Assembly: GCF_000685095.1 (NCBI RefSeq)
Contig: NZ_BAYE01000003.1
Location: 434,001-498,000, forward strand
From: Paraburkholderia caledonica NBRC 102488
GTDB lineage: Bacteria; Pseudomonadota; Gammaproteobacteria; Burkholderiales; Burkholderiaceae
Direction of reading: 5' to 3'
DNA: 64,000 nt
Numbering within the stretch: position 1 is the stretch's first letter; the number at the start of each line of letters is the position of its first letter. A model generated the notes under the pieces. The model worked only from the letters and a program-made list of their open reading frames with translations. It was not told the DNA's origin and did no database searches. Positions 11,055-19,832 of this stretch are shown in pieces. Position numbers and translations under genes: made by a program.

Positions 11055-11745
11055 GCCGAGCATCACCGTCGTTCTGATCGAAGACGAAAAGCAGATTCGC
11101 CGCTTTGTGCGCACGGCGCTGGAGGGCGAGGGCATCGCCGTGCATGACGCCGAGACCGGCAAGCAGGGCCTGGTAGAAGCTGCGACGCGCAAGCCCGATC
11201 TCGTGATCGTCGATCTCGGCCTGCCCGACACCGACGGTCTCGACGTGATCCGCGAATTGCGCGGCTGGAGCGAATTGCCGGTGATCGTGCTGTCCGCGCG
11301 CACGCAGGAGAGCGAGAAAGTCGCGGCGCTCGATGCCGGTGCGGACGATTACCTGACGAAGCCCTTCGGCGTGTCCGAACTGCTCGCGCGAATTCGCGCG
11401 CATCTGCGGCGTCGGAATCAGGGCGGCGCGAACGAGTCGCCGCAGGTGCGCTTCGGCGCGGTAAGCGTCGATCTGGCGTTGCGCCAGGTGACGCGAGAAG
11501 GCGCCGCGGTTCATCTGACGCCAATCGAGTATCGGCTGCTCGCGACGCTGGTGCGCCATGCAGGCCGCGTGCTGACGCACCGGCAATTGCTGCGCGACGT
11601 GTGGGGTCCGTCGCATGTCGAGAGCTATCACTATCTGCGAATCTATATGGCGCATTTGCGGGGCAAACTCGAGCGCGATCCGGCGCAACCCGAGCACATC
11701 GTCACGGAAACAGGTGTCGGTTACCGGCTGGTCGGCGTGGCTTGA
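11047..11745 (+). CDS. kdpE: KDP operon response regulator KdpE
   Basis: A 232-residue OmpR/PhoB-class response regulator. The receiver domain has the acidic pair in LIEDEKQ, phospho-acceptor D56 in VIVDLGLPD and lysine in DDYLTKPFG. The C-terminal winged helix carries LTPIEYRLLATLVRHAG and GVGYRLV. It is phosphorylated by KdpD and activates the kdpFABC genes. The eight-base overlap with kdpD indicates coupled translation. Confidence 0.96.
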   Translation: MSEPSITVVLIEDEKQIRRFVRTALEGEGIAVHDAETGKQGLVEAATRKPDLVIVDLGLPDTDGLDVIRELRGWSELPVIVLSARTQESEKVAALDAGADDYLTKPFGVSELLARIRAHLRRRNQGGANESPQVRFGAVSVDLALRQVTREGAAVHLTPIEYRLLATLVRHAGRVLTHRQLLRDVWGPSHVESYHYLRIYMAHLRGKLERDPAQPEHIVTETGVGYRLVGVA

Positions 11746-11788
11746 GCATGGCGGCGTGCGCCTCGCAGCGCGATGGCGAGCGGATCGT

Positions 11789-11794
11789 TATAAT
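11789..11794 (+). promoter_or_regulatory. Consensus -10 box (TATAAT) for the sugE transcript
   Basis: A perfect sigma-70 -10 hexamer. A start site about seven bases downstream would fall right at the first hairpin of the guanidine riboswitch, which is the expected arrangement for such a short leader. No recognisable -35 hexamer is present at 16-18 bases. Confidence 0.6.
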
Positions 11795-11801
11795 TACGAA
11801 C

Positions 11802-11865
11802 CGTAAGGACGGCCTTACGCTTTTCACAAACGGGGACGGCCCCATCTGACCAATGGAGCTGTTTC
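11802..11865 (+). ncRNA. Guanidine-II (mini-ykkC) riboswitch
   Basis: Two short hairpins each capped by an ACGG tetraloop. The first has a perfect 7-bp stem (CGTAAGG-ACGG-CCTTACG, 11802-11819), the second a 4-bp stem (GGGG-ACGG-CCCC, 11832-11843). The linker is 12 bases, and a GGAG ribosome site (11855-11858) lies just before the sugE ATG. Twin hairpins with ACGR loops are the defining feature of the mini-ykkC class, which binds guanidinium and controls exporters and carboxylases. Here it most likely exposes the ribosome site when guanidinium is bound. Confidence 0.88.
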
Positions 11866-12186
11866 ATGTCCTGGATTCTTCTATTCGTCGCCGGTTTGCT
11901 CGAAGTCGCTTGGGCGGCCGGTCTCAAAAGCTCGGACGGTTTCACACGGCTGTGGCCTTCGCTGTTCACCATCGTGACGGCGGTCGGCAGTTTCGTCCTG
12001 CTGGCCATGGCGATGCGGCAGTTGCCGCTCGGCACCGCTTACGCGGTGTGGACCGGCATCGGCGCGGTCGGCGCGTTCATCTTCGGCATCGTGATGATGG
12101 GCGAGGCGCTCACGGTCGCGCGGGTTGCAAGCGCGGCGCTGATTGTCGTCGGCCTGGTCGGGCTCAAGCTGTCCTCGGGACATTGA
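11866..12186 (+). CDS. sugE: Guanidinium exporter, SMR family (SugE/Gdx)
   Basis: A 106-residue four-helix small multidrug resistance protein that acts as an antiparallel dimer and exchanges guanidinium for protons. It carries the essential glutamate E13 in LLEVAWA, and the GFTRLWPS and [16 protein letters not shown] segments that separate the SugE/Gdx subtype from EmrE-type drug exporters. The guanidine-II riboswitch immediately upstream supports guanidinium as substrate. It is likely expressed alone; the next gene starts 203 bases later. Confidence 0.93.
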   Translation: MSWILLFVAGLLEVAWAAGLKSSDGFTRLWPSLFTIVTAVGSFVLLAMAMRQLPLGTAYAVWTGIGAVGAFIFGIVMMGEALTVARVASAALIVVGLVGLKLSSGH

Positions 12187-12243
12187 GTCTCTGCGCACGC
12201 CGCCATTTTGCAGGCCACTCTGCGTTCTGCGAATTAACGTGGC

Positions 12244-12249
12244 TATAAT
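12244..12249 (+). promoter_or_regulatory. Possible -10 box (TATAAT) before the DUF4126 gene
   Basis: A perfect TATAAT lies 140 bases upstream of the DUF4126 start, after the sugE stop. No clear -35 partner is seen. It is the only promoter-like element in this gap. Confidence 0.35.
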
Positions 12250-12389
12250 GAGATTGAAACCAACCTGAAGTTGCCCGCGGCCTGCTTGGCGCGGCCGGCT
12301 TGGCGCGGGTCTGACGACTTCGGTGTGGCGGCTCCTTCGTGATTGGCCTGCCGAAGCGCCCGGCACGCACCGCGCGCCTGGAGGCGGCC

Positions 12390-13001
12390 ATGCTTGAATC
12401 ACTTTCGCTTGCTGCGGGGCTCTCATGGGGCAGCGGCCTGCGCCTCTATCTGACGGTCCTGCTGGCCGGCGTGTTCGAGCGCCTCGGGCTCGTTCATCTT
12501 CCCGATACCTTGTCCGCGCTGTCCTCGCCTTGGGTGATCGGCGTGGCGGGCGCGCTGACCGTCACTGAATTTCTTGCCGACAAGATCCCCGCGTTCGATT
12601 CCTTGTGGGACGCAATTCACACGTTTATTCGCATTCCGGCCGGCGCGGTGCTCGCAGCCGGTGCACTCGGCCATGCCGATCCCGCATTGCTGACGGTTGC
12701 CGCGCTCGCGGGCGGCACGCTCGCGGGCACCGCGCATCTCACGAAAGCGGGTACGCGCGCGCTGATCAATCTGTCGCCGGAACCGGTGTCGAATATCGTT
12801 ACGTCGAGCGCCGAAGACGGCCTCGTATTCGGCGGCATCCTGCTCGCGCTCTTCCTGCCGCTGCTGTTTCTCGTGCTGATCGTCGGCTTCCTGGTGCTGG
12901 CCGGCTGGGTGTTGCCGCGGCTGTGGCGCGGCGTGCAGGGCGGCTTTCGCGGCATGGCCACGCATATGGTGTCGCGCCTCGCGAGGAGCCGGCACGATTG
13001 A
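12390..13001 (+). CDS. DUF4126 domain membrane protein
   Basis: A 203-residue protein with several predicted membrane helices (about 10-27, 45-62, 80-105, 150-185) and the family-typical WGSGLRLYLTVLLAG start and TKAGTRALINLSPEP segment. Function is unknown. The ATG was chosen because GGAGG precedes it and the conserved family begins there. Its TGA overlaps the TTG start of the downstream permease (TTGA), so the two may be translated together. Confidence 0.8.
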   Translation: MLESLSLAAGLSWGSGLRLYLTVLLAGVFERLGLVHLPDTLSALSSPWVIGVAGALTVTEFLADKIPAFDSLWDAIHTFIRIPAGAVLAAGALGHADPALLTVAALAGGTLAGTAHLTKAGTRALINLSPEPVSNIVTSSAEDGLVFGGILLALFLPLLFLVLIVGFLVLAGWVLPRLWRGVQGGFRGMATHMVSRLARSRHD

Positions 13002-15625
13002 GCGATACCAGCGAAACCCGCGAGACCAGCGAATCCGACGAAGCCAGCGACAAGGTCGGGCATTCCACGGCACGCGTCGGCGTGTCCGCGACGCGCCGCT
13101 TTAGCGGCGGCGATCTGCTGCGCCAGGCGATTCGCATGACGGCGCGCGACTGGCGCGCGGGGGAACTCACCATGCTGCTGCTCGCGCTGGTGCTGGCCGT
13201 CGCGGCGCTATCGAGCGTCGGCTTTCTCGCCGACCGTTTGCATCAAGGGCTGGAGCGCGACGCACGCCGCATGATCGCCGCCGACTTCATCGTGCGCGCC
13301 GATCATCCGGTCGATCCGCAGTTCGCGCAGCAGGCGTCGGCGCTCGGGCTGAGCACGGCGACCACGGCAATCTTTCCGAGCATGATCAACTCGACCGGTG
13401 CGCAGCCGGTGTCGCGACTCGCCGCGATCAAGGCGGTGTCGCCGGGCTATCCGCTGCGCGGCGCGTTGCGGATTGCTTCGGCGCCCGCGGCGGCAGATCA
13501 TCCCGCGCAAAACATCCCCGCGCCTGGCACCGTCTGGGTCGATCAGCAACTGCTCGACGCGTTGAAGGTGCGCATAGGCGACACGGTGAAGGTCGGCAAC
13601 CGCAGCTTCACCATCGGCGCAATGATCACGCGCGAACTCGACCGCGGCTTCTCGTTCGTCAACTTTTCGCCCCGGCTGATGATGCGCGCGGACGAAGTTC
13701 AGTCCACCGGACTCATCACGTTCGGCAGCCGCGTGACGTACCGGCTTCTGGTCGCGGGTGCCGATGCGTCGGTCGCGCGCTTTGCAGAGTTCGCGCACGG
13801 CAAGGTGGACGGCGGCAAGATGCGCGGGGTCGCGCTGGAATCTTTGCAGGACGGCCAGCCGCAGGTGCGCCAGACACTCGACCGCGCGAGTCATTTCCTC
13901 ACGCTCGTGTCGCTGCTGACCGCGCTGCTCGCGGCGGTGGCGATCGCGATGGCCGCGCATCGGTATATGCGCAGGCATCTGGACGGGTGCGCCGCAATGC
14001 GTTGTCTCGGCGTGAGTCAGCGCACGCTGCGGGCACTGTTCACGCTCGAATTCGTCGGCGTGGGCATGCTGGGCGGCGCGCTTGGCGTCGCGCTGGGGTA
14101 TCTCGGCCATCTGGCGTTGCTGACGTGGCTTGGCAGTCTCATCGACGTCGCGTTGCCGTACCCCACGGCATGGCCGGCGCTCGAAGGCATCGCAGCCGGT
14201 CTGGTGCTGCTGCTCGGCTTTGCGCTGCCGCCGCTGTTGCCGCTCACGCGTGTGCCGCCGGTTCGCGTGCTGCGTCGCGAGTGGGGCGAAGCAGGGCGCA
14301 CGGCGTGGGCCGCGTACGCGCTCGGCATCGTGCTCTTCGCGGGACTGTTGATCGTCGCGGCGGGCGAGTTGAAGCTCGGCGGAATTGTCGCGGGCGGTTT
14401 CGCAGGCGGGCTGCTGGTGTTCGCGTGCGTCGCCCGCGTTGCGCTGTGGGGCGCGGCGCGCGTGGTGCGCAGCGAGCGTGTGAATGCGGGCATCGGCTGG
14501 CGTTATGCGCTCGCCTCGCTGGAACGGCGCAGCAGCGCGAGCGCGTTGCAGATCACCGCGCTCGGCATCGGCCTCATGTGCCTGCTGTTGATCGCGATGA
14601 CGCGCAACGATCTCGTGGCCGGCTGGCGCAAATCGACGCCGCCCGATGCGCCGAACGAATTCATCATCGACATTCAGCCCGATCAGCGCGACGCGGTCAC
14701 GCATTATCTGGACACGCACGGCGTGCCGGACACGGTGCTCTCGCCGATGGTGCGCGGCCGGCTCACCGCCATCAACGGAAAAGCGGTGAATCCCGATTCG
14801 TTCAAGGGCGATGACGCGAAACGCCTGGTGGACCGCGAGTTCAATCTGTCGTACACGACGCAGTTGCCCGAGGACAATCGCCTTTCCGCGGGCACCTGGT
14901 ACGGCGACACGAAGACGCCGCAGATTTCGATCGAAGAAGGCCTCGCGAAGCTGATCAACGTGAAGCCGGGCGACGTGCTGCGCTTCGACGTCACCGGCCT
15001 GCAGATCGACGCGCCGGTCACGAGCGTTCGCAAGCTCGACTGGGGTTCGTTCAAGGTCAACTTTTTCGTGCTGATGCCGCCGGCCGCGTTGCAGGACTTC
15101 CCGGCTACGTTCATTACCAGCTTTCATTTGCCGCCGGAACAACGTTCGACCATCGACGGCCTGATCGCCGCATACCCGAACCTGACGGCAATCGACACCG
15201 GTCCGATTCTCGCGCAGGTGCAGCGTGTGTTGCAGCAGGTGATCGGCGCGGTGCAATTTCTGTTCGCCTTCACGCTCGCGGCGGGTGTGCTCGTGCTGTA
15301 CGCGGCGCTCGCCGGCACGCGCGACGAGCGTATGCGAGAATCCGCGCTGTTGCGCGCGCTGGGGGCGTCCCACGGCCAGGTTCGCACGGTGCAGATTGCC
15401 GAGTTCGTCGCGGTCGGCGCGCTCGCCGGATTCATGGCGGCGCTCGGGGCGCAGGTGATCGGTTGGGTGCTCGCGACTCGCGTGTTTCAGTTCTATCTCG
15501 AGTTCAATCCATGGCTGCTGCCCGCCGGAATCGCGGCGGGCGTCGCGTGCGCGGCGGTCGGCGGCTGGCTGAGCTTGCGGCATGTGCTGTCGCGGCCCGC
15601 GTTGCAGTCTTTGCGGGACGCCTGA
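12998..15625 (+). CDS. FtsX/MacB-type ABC transporter permease (YbbP-like)
   Basis: A protein of about 875 residues with the YbbP-like layout: one N-terminal membrane helix (MLLLALVLAVAALSSVGFL), a periplasmic domain, a first FtsX helix block, a second periplasmic domain and a C-terminal FtsX block ending in LRHVLSRPALQSLRDA. Such proteins pair with a YbbA/LolD-like ATPase to move or extract lipids or envelope components, without classic substrate translocation. No ATPase gene is adjacent. The start is uncertain: TTG 12998 has a GAGGAG site about ten bases upstream and overlaps the DUF4126 stop; ATG 13137 is an alternative. Confidence 0.82.
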   Translation: MSDTSETRETSESDEASDKVGHSTARVGVSATRRFSGGDLLRQAIRMTARDWRAGELTMLLLALVLAVAALSSVGFLADRLHQGLERDARRMIAADFIVRADHPVDPQFAQQASALGLSTATTAIFPSMINSTGAQPVSRLAAIKAVSPGYPLRGALRIASAPAAADHPAQNIPAPGTVWVDQQLLDALKVRIGDTVKVGNRSFTIGAMITRELDRGFSFVNFSPRLMMRADEVQSTGLITFGSRVTYRLLVAGADASVARFAEFAHGKVDGGKMRGVALESLQDGQPQVRQTLDRASHFLTLVSLLTALLAAVAIAMAAHRYMRRHLDGCAAMRCLGVSQRTLRALFTLEFVGVGMLGGALGVALGYLGHLALLTWLGSLIDVALPYPTAWPALEGIAAGLVLLLGFALPPLLPLTRVPPVRVLRREWGEAGRTAWAAYALGIVLFAGLLIVAAGELKLGGIVAGGFAGGLLVFACVARVALWGAARVVRSERVNAGIGWRYALASLERRSSASALQITALGIGLMCLLLIAMTRNDLVAGWRKSTPPDAPNEFIIDIQPDQRDAVTHYLDTHGVPDTVLSPMVRGRLTAINGKAVNPDSFKGDDAKRLVDREFNLSYTTQLPEDNRLSAGTWYGDTKTPQISIEEGLAKLINVKPGDVLRFDVTGLQIDAPVTSVRKLDWGSFKVNFFVLMPPAALQDFPATFITSFHLPPEQRSTIDGLIAAYPNLTAIDTGPILAQVQRVLQQVIGAVQFLFAFTLAAGVLVLYAALAGTRDERMRESALLRALGASHGQVRTVQIAEFVAVGALAGFMAALGAQVIGWVLATRVFQFYLEFNPWLLPAGIAAGVACAAVGGWLSLRHVLSRPALQSLRDA

Positions 15626-15656
15626 ATTTTTCCTCGGTTTCTGTTGATGAGTTGTT

Positions 15657-16070
15657 ATGAGTGAGCTTGATGACGAAGTGTCGGCGGCGCAGCCGACGGC
15701 CTTCGAACTGGTTGGTGGAGAAGCGCGTGTGCGCGAACTCGTCGACCGTTTTTACGACCTGATGGATCTGGAAGCGGAGTTCGCCGGCATTCGCGCGTTG
15801 CATCCCGAGTCGATGGACGGCTCCCGCGACAAGCTTTTCTGGTTCCTCTGTGGATGGCTGGGCGGGCCCGACCATTACATCAGCCGGTTCGGGCATCCGC
15901 GCCTGCGTGCGCGGCATTTGCCGTTCGCGATCGCGTCGAGCGAACGGGACCAGTGGCTTCGCTGCATGGCTTGGGCGATGGAAGACATAGGGCTTGCCGA
16001 GCCGCTGAGAGAACGGCTGCTCGGCTCGTTTTTCGAAACGGCCGACTGGATGCGCAATCGCAATGGCTGA
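15657..16070 (+). CDS. Group II truncated haemoglobin
   Basis: A 137-residue 2-over-2 globin of the TrHbO group. Diagnostic positions: tyrosine Y33 of RFYDLM (B10), the HPRLRARHLPF segment with proximal histidine H87 (F8), and tryptophan W100 (G8), which marks groups II and III. The protein probably binds haem and handles oxygen, NO or peroxide in the cytoplasm. It overlaps the DUF924 gene by eight bases, a pairing that suggests coordinated expression. Confidence 0.88.
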   Translation: MSELDDEVSAAQPTAFELVGGEARVRELVDRFYDLMDLEAEFAGIRALHPESMDGSRDKLFWFLCGWLGGPDHYISRFGHPRLRARHLPFAIASSERDQWLRCMAWAMEDIGLAEPLRERLLGSFFETADWMRNRNG

Positions 16071-16782
16071 CCTCGACACCGACGGCGCGGCGCCGTTCCC
16101 GGTGGCGAATGCGCTGACCGTTGCGCTTGCAGGCGACGTGGCCGACCGCATGTCGGCTGATTACGCCGCGCTCGATCCGCAGGCGCACGCCGTGCTCGAC
16201 TGCTGGTTCGGTGCGCCCGACTCGCCGGACTTCGGCGGGCCGCGCAAGCTCTGGTTCACCGCGGACGATTCATTCGATGCGAGCTTGCGCGAACGCTTCG
16301 GAACGTTGATCGATGCCGCCCGCAAGTCCCAACTCGACAGTTGGGCCGCAACGCCGTTAGGAGCACTGTCGCTCGTCATCGTGCTGGATCAGTTTTCGCG
16401 CAATTGCCACCGCGACACGGCTACGGCATTCGCGGCCGACCGGAAGGCGTTGGCTATTGCGCAGCAGATGGTTGCGAGCGGAGCGGATGGGCTGTTGCCG
16501 GGCGTGCATCATCGCGCGTTCGCTTATCTGCCGTTCGAACACGACGAATCGCTTGCGAGCCAGCATGAGTCGCTGCGTCTTTTCAAGGCCCTTGCCGCCG
16601 AGCCGGGCGGTGCGTCTTATTACCCGTTCGCGGTGAGGCACGCAAAGATCATCGAGCGCTTTGGACGCTTTCCGCATCGGAATGCGGTGCTCGGGCGCGA
16701 GTCCACAGCCGATGAAATCGCCTTTCTGCGCGAGCCGGGCTCGTCGTTCCAGTCGCGCGCGAAAAAAGCCGGCCGCCGGTGA
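16063..16782 (+). CDS. DUF924 family protein
   Basis: A 239-residue helical, probably soluble protein with the DUF924 landmarks: VLDCWFG near the start, LWFTADDSFD, VLDQFSRNCHRDTATAFAAD, and AYLPFEHDESLASQHESLRL. The fold is TPR-like and the function unknown. The start overlaps the haemoglobin gene by eight bases. It ends 142 bases before the convergent ArnT-like gene; that gap shows no obvious terminator. Confidence 0.85.
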   Translation: MADLDTDGAAPFPVANALTVALAGDVADRMSADYAALDPQAHAVLDCWFGAPDSPDFGGPRKLWFTADDSFDASLRERFGTLIDAARKSQLDSWAATPLGALSLVIVLDQFSRNCHRDTATAFAADRKALAIAQQMVASGADGLLPGVHHRAFAYLPFEHDESLASQHESLRLFKALAAEPGGASYYPFAVRHAKIIERFGRFPHRNAVLGRESTADEIAFLREPGSSFQSRAKKAGRR

Positions 16783-16924
16783 TTGACGTGCGTTCTGGCC
16801 GTCTGACGCACCGCGTTGCGGGCTGACGGGCGAACGGCGCGCACTCTTGAATGGGCGCATTGCGCACGCATTGCCCGGATTCCTTGTTAGGCGGGCCGCC
16901 GCTCAACCAACGCACGATCTCGCG

Positions 16925-18760
16925 TTATGGCGTCCCTGCACCCAAAGCCGGCGTTGCAGCCGGGGTGCGCACGAAGACGCGCAACAACTCGTCGGTATCG
17001 CCCGGGCGCGCGCCCGACCAGAAGAGACGCCAGTCGCCAGCCGGTGTGGACGGGTTGTCCCGCCGGCTTCCGACAATCAGCCACGTACACCCGGTTGTGC
17101 GCGCGTCGACGGTCGGCTGATGCTCGACGCCGGCGTAATATTCGAGCATCGGCGCTTCGGACTCGCCTAATCCGATGCTCGCCATGCAATCGCCGTCATT
17201 CCATTCCACGTTCAACGCCTCGCCGAGGTTTTCGAACACCGAGCGGTAGCTCTTCGCGTAATCGAGCCAGGGCAGCAGCAACGTGCTCACCAACCCCCAG
17301 GCGACCACAGCGCCCGCGCACCAGCTGAGCGGGCCGCGCCACTTGCCCGTGTATTTGAAGGCAGGCAGCAGCCACAGCCAGCCGATGGTCATAAACAGCG
17401 CGGCGGCAATCAGCCCGGGGCGGACGGGCAAAACGAAGTCGAGCGGCAGCCATCGGCCGAGCCGGTGCAGCGAGGCGTGCGTGTTCACCGGGCTGCTCGC
17501 GATGGACCAGACAATCCAGGCGAGCGCCGCCGTGCTGCCGAACAACACGCGGCTCGTCATGTCCCACGCCGCATGCAAACGCTGCGGCAACTGCTCGGCG
17601 CCTTGCATCGCGAGCAACGCCAGCGGAGCGATGAACGGCAGAATGTAGAGTTCGCGGATCGTCGCGGAGCTTTGCAGCACGGCGAAACCAGTGCCCGCGA
17701 AAATCGCCGGCAAGGCGACGCGCGGGTCGCGCCAGCGCCGCCATGCGCCGCCCGCAAGTGCGGCCACTGCCAGTGGCACGACGGGAAAACCGACGGTCAG
17801 CACAGTGCGCAGCACGAATAGCCGGTTCTCGCTTTCCGAGCCGAGTTCGGCCACCGAAAAACCAAAAAACCGGCCGACGTTGTTATCCCACAGCCAGACC
17901 TTGAAGAGCGCTTCAGAACGTAGATAGAAGCAGAGCGGCCAGATCAGTGCGAACGGCGCGCACACCAGCGCGGCCACGCCGAGCGCGCCGGCGAAGCTGC
18001 GGCTGCGGCAGGCCGGATAAAGCACGAGTACCGCGCAGACCGTCGCGCCGAACACGAGTGGCACGAACAGACCTTTCGCGAGAAACGACAGACCGACGCC
18101 CGCGCCGAACATCGCGGCGCCGCTTAGCATCGCGTGGCGACGCTGCGAGCCGTCGTTGTTTCGTTGTCCGTCATAACGAAGATGCGCGAGCGCGAGTTCG
18201 AACAGCCCGCAAAAGCCGATCGCCGCACCGGCCATCAGCGCGACGTCGGTCATCATGTCGTGCACGTGTTTGACGACGACGAGGGTGCCGCCAAACAACG
18301 CCAGCGTGCTGACCACGCGCAGGTCGCGCCAGTTCGACGCATTCACGGCGCGGCGCGCGACGCGGGCCGTGTAGTACACGGTCAGCCCGGCGAACAGCGC
18401 GCTCGCGAGACGCGCCGCGTCATGCAGGGGCAGATAGCGGCCGAACATCCACGCGAGGCCGGCGGCCACCCAGTCGTACACAGGCGGTTTTTCGACGAAC
18501 GGCTGGCCCGCGTTGGTCGGCACTACGAGATCGCCGGTGTCGAGCATGTGCTGGACGATGCCGAATGTATAAGTCTCGTCCTGTTTCCAGGGATCGTGAC
18601 CCAGCGTGCCCGGCAAAAGCCACGCGCAGACGATCGCCATCGCCACGAGCCAAAGCAGCGGACGCACGTTGCCGAGCGCACGCCAACGCTCGAGGTAAGG
18701 CGCGCGATCGGCGGTTTGCGAGCCGGCGGCCGGAGACGGTGCGATTGGCTTTTCTTGCAT
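16925..18760 (-). CDS. ArnT-like glycosyltransferase (GT39/GT83 family)
   Basis: A 611-residue polytopic membrane protein of the dolichyl-phosphate-mannose/aminoarabinose transferase class. N-terminal landmarks are LLPGTLGHDPWKQDETYTFG, with the acidic motif near the first periplasmic loop, and GQPFVEKPPVYDWVAA. These proteins transfer a sugar from undecaprenyl phosphate to lipid A or other envelope acceptors. No arn sugar-synthesis genes are nearby, so the donor is unknown. An in-frame ATG at 18832 would add 24 residues, but that stretch has unusual codons (AGA, CTT) and sits directly after a TACAAT -10 box; 18760 is preferred. Start uncertain. Confidence 0.82.
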   Translation of the reverse strand: MQEKPIAPSPAAGSQTADRAPYLERWRALGNVRPLLWLVAMAIVCAWLLPGTLGHDPWKQDETYTFGIVQHMLDTGDLVVPTNAGQPFVEKPPVYDWVAAGLAWMFGRYLPLHDAARLASALFAGLTVYYTARVARRAVNASNWRDLRVVSTLALFGGTLVVVKHVHDMMTDVALMAGAAIGFCGLFELALAHLRYDGQRNNDGSQRRHAMLSGAAMFGAGVGLSFLAKGLFVPLVFGATVCAVLVLYPACRSRSFAGALGVAALVCAPFALIWPLCFYLRSEALFKVWLWDNNVGRFFGFSVAELGSESENRLFVLRTVLTVGFPVVPLAVAALAGGAWRRWRDPRVALPAIFAGTGFAVLQSSATIRELYILPFIAPLALLAMQGAEQLPQRLHAAWDMTSRVLFGSTAALAWIVWSIASSPVNTHASLHRLGRWLPLDFVLPVRPGLIAAALFMTIGWLWLLPAFKYTGKWRGPLSWCAGAVVAWGLVSTLLLPWLDYAKSYRSVFENLGEALNVEWNDGDCMASIGLGESEAPMLEYYAGVEHQPTVDARTTGCTWLIVGSRRDNPSTPAGDWRLFWSGARPGDTDELLRVFVRTPAATPALGAGTP

Positions 18761-18850
18761 AAGACGATCTCTTGTCGCGGCAAGCGGCGACTCAGGCGCG
18801 CGTACCGGTTTTTTATTTGGCGTCGCGGGCATGGCGCGCGATCGGCCGCG

Positions 18851-18880
18851 ATTGTAGTCTCCTAATCTTACGAACGATTA
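18851..18880 (-). promoter_or_regulatory. Promoter/operator region of the ArnT-like gene
   Basis: On the minus strand a TACAAT -10 box lies at 18856-18851. Just upstream, 18863-18880 is an imperfect palindrome with TAATC and GATTA ends. The palindrome overlaps where a -35 would sit, as expected for a regulated promoter. The regulator is unknown; no exact PmrA-type box is seen. Confidence 0.35.
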
Positions 18881-19018
18881 CACGCGCGGCGGCGCACAGG
18901 CGCGGCAGTTGAACGTGCAGGGGCGATGCCGATCCCTGATGGGGGGCGAGCGGGAACAAGAAGGAGACGCGGCGCGAAATCGGCCGCCGCGTAAATAGAC
19001 GGTGAAGAAGAGGGGCGC

Positions 19019-19765
19019 CTAGCGGCCGCCCGCAACGTCGATAAGAGCGCCAGTCACATACGACGCGGCATCGCTTAGCAGCCAGACGATGGTTTCTGCA
19101 ACTTCGTCGGCGCGGCCGGGACGGCCGAGCGGTGTTGTCGAGCCCAGTTGCGCGGCGCGATCCGGCTTGCCGCCGCTCGCGTGGATTTCAGTGTCGATGA
19201 GACCCGGCCGTACTGCGTTCACACGCACGCCTCGCGGGCCGAGTTCCTTCGCGAGCCCGAGCGTCATGGTGTCGACCGCGCCTTTCGCGCCTGCATAGTC
19301 GACGTATTCGTTCGGCGAACCCAGCCGCGCCGCCGCCGATGACACATTGACGATCACGCCGCCCGCGCCGCCGCGATCCGTCGACATGCGCCGCGCGGCC
19401 TCGCGCGCGCACAGATACGCGCCCAGCACGTTGACGTTGAAGATACGCGTGAGGCGCGCAAGGTCCATGTCGGCGAGTTGCATCGACGGTGCAACGATGC
19501 CCGCGTTATTGACGAGCGCATCGAGCCGGCCAAAGGTCTGCTCCGTCTGGTCGAACATCGCAATCACGTCGGCTTCGTTTGCGACGTCGCCGGCAACCGG
19601 CAATGCGCGTCCGCCGGCCCGCTCGACTTCGGCGACGGTCTCCTGCGCGGCGGCCAGATTCTGCGTGTAATTCACGCCGACGGACCAGCCGCGCGCGCCC
19701 AGCAAGCGCGCCGTCGCGCGGCCTATACCGCGGCTGCCGCCGGTGATCAGAACGGTTTGCGTCAT
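19019..19765 (-). CDS. SDR-family oxidoreductase, YgfF-like
   Basis: A 248-residue classical short-chain dehydrogenase: cofactor motif TGGSRGIG (8-15), NNAG (86-89), catalytic serine in NVSS (139-143) and YAGAK (Y157, K161). The VNYTQN segment after the second strand suggests NADP use. The sequence resembles E. coli YgfF and glucose-dehydrogenase-like SDRs, but the substrate is unknown. It is transcribed alone toward the ArnT-like gene, ending 186 bases before that region. Confidence 0.88.
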   Translation of the reverse strand: MTQTVLITGGSRGIGRATARLLGARGWSVGVNYTQNLAAAQETVAEVERAGGRALPVAGDVANEADVIAMFDQTEQTFGRLDALVNNAGIVAPSMQLADMDLARLTRIFNVNVLGAYLCAREAARRMSTDRGGAGGVIVNVSSAAARLGSPNEYVDYAGAKGAVDTMTLGLAKELGPRGVRVNAVRPGLIDTEIHASGGKPDRAAQLGSTTPLGRPGRADEVAETIVWLLSDAASYVTGALIDVAGGR

Positions 19766-19832
19766 CGCAACCTCAACGTGCAGGGAGAGTGGGCGCCAGG
19801 CAAACGCAGCGGCCTTTCAATCGCGGCCGAAG

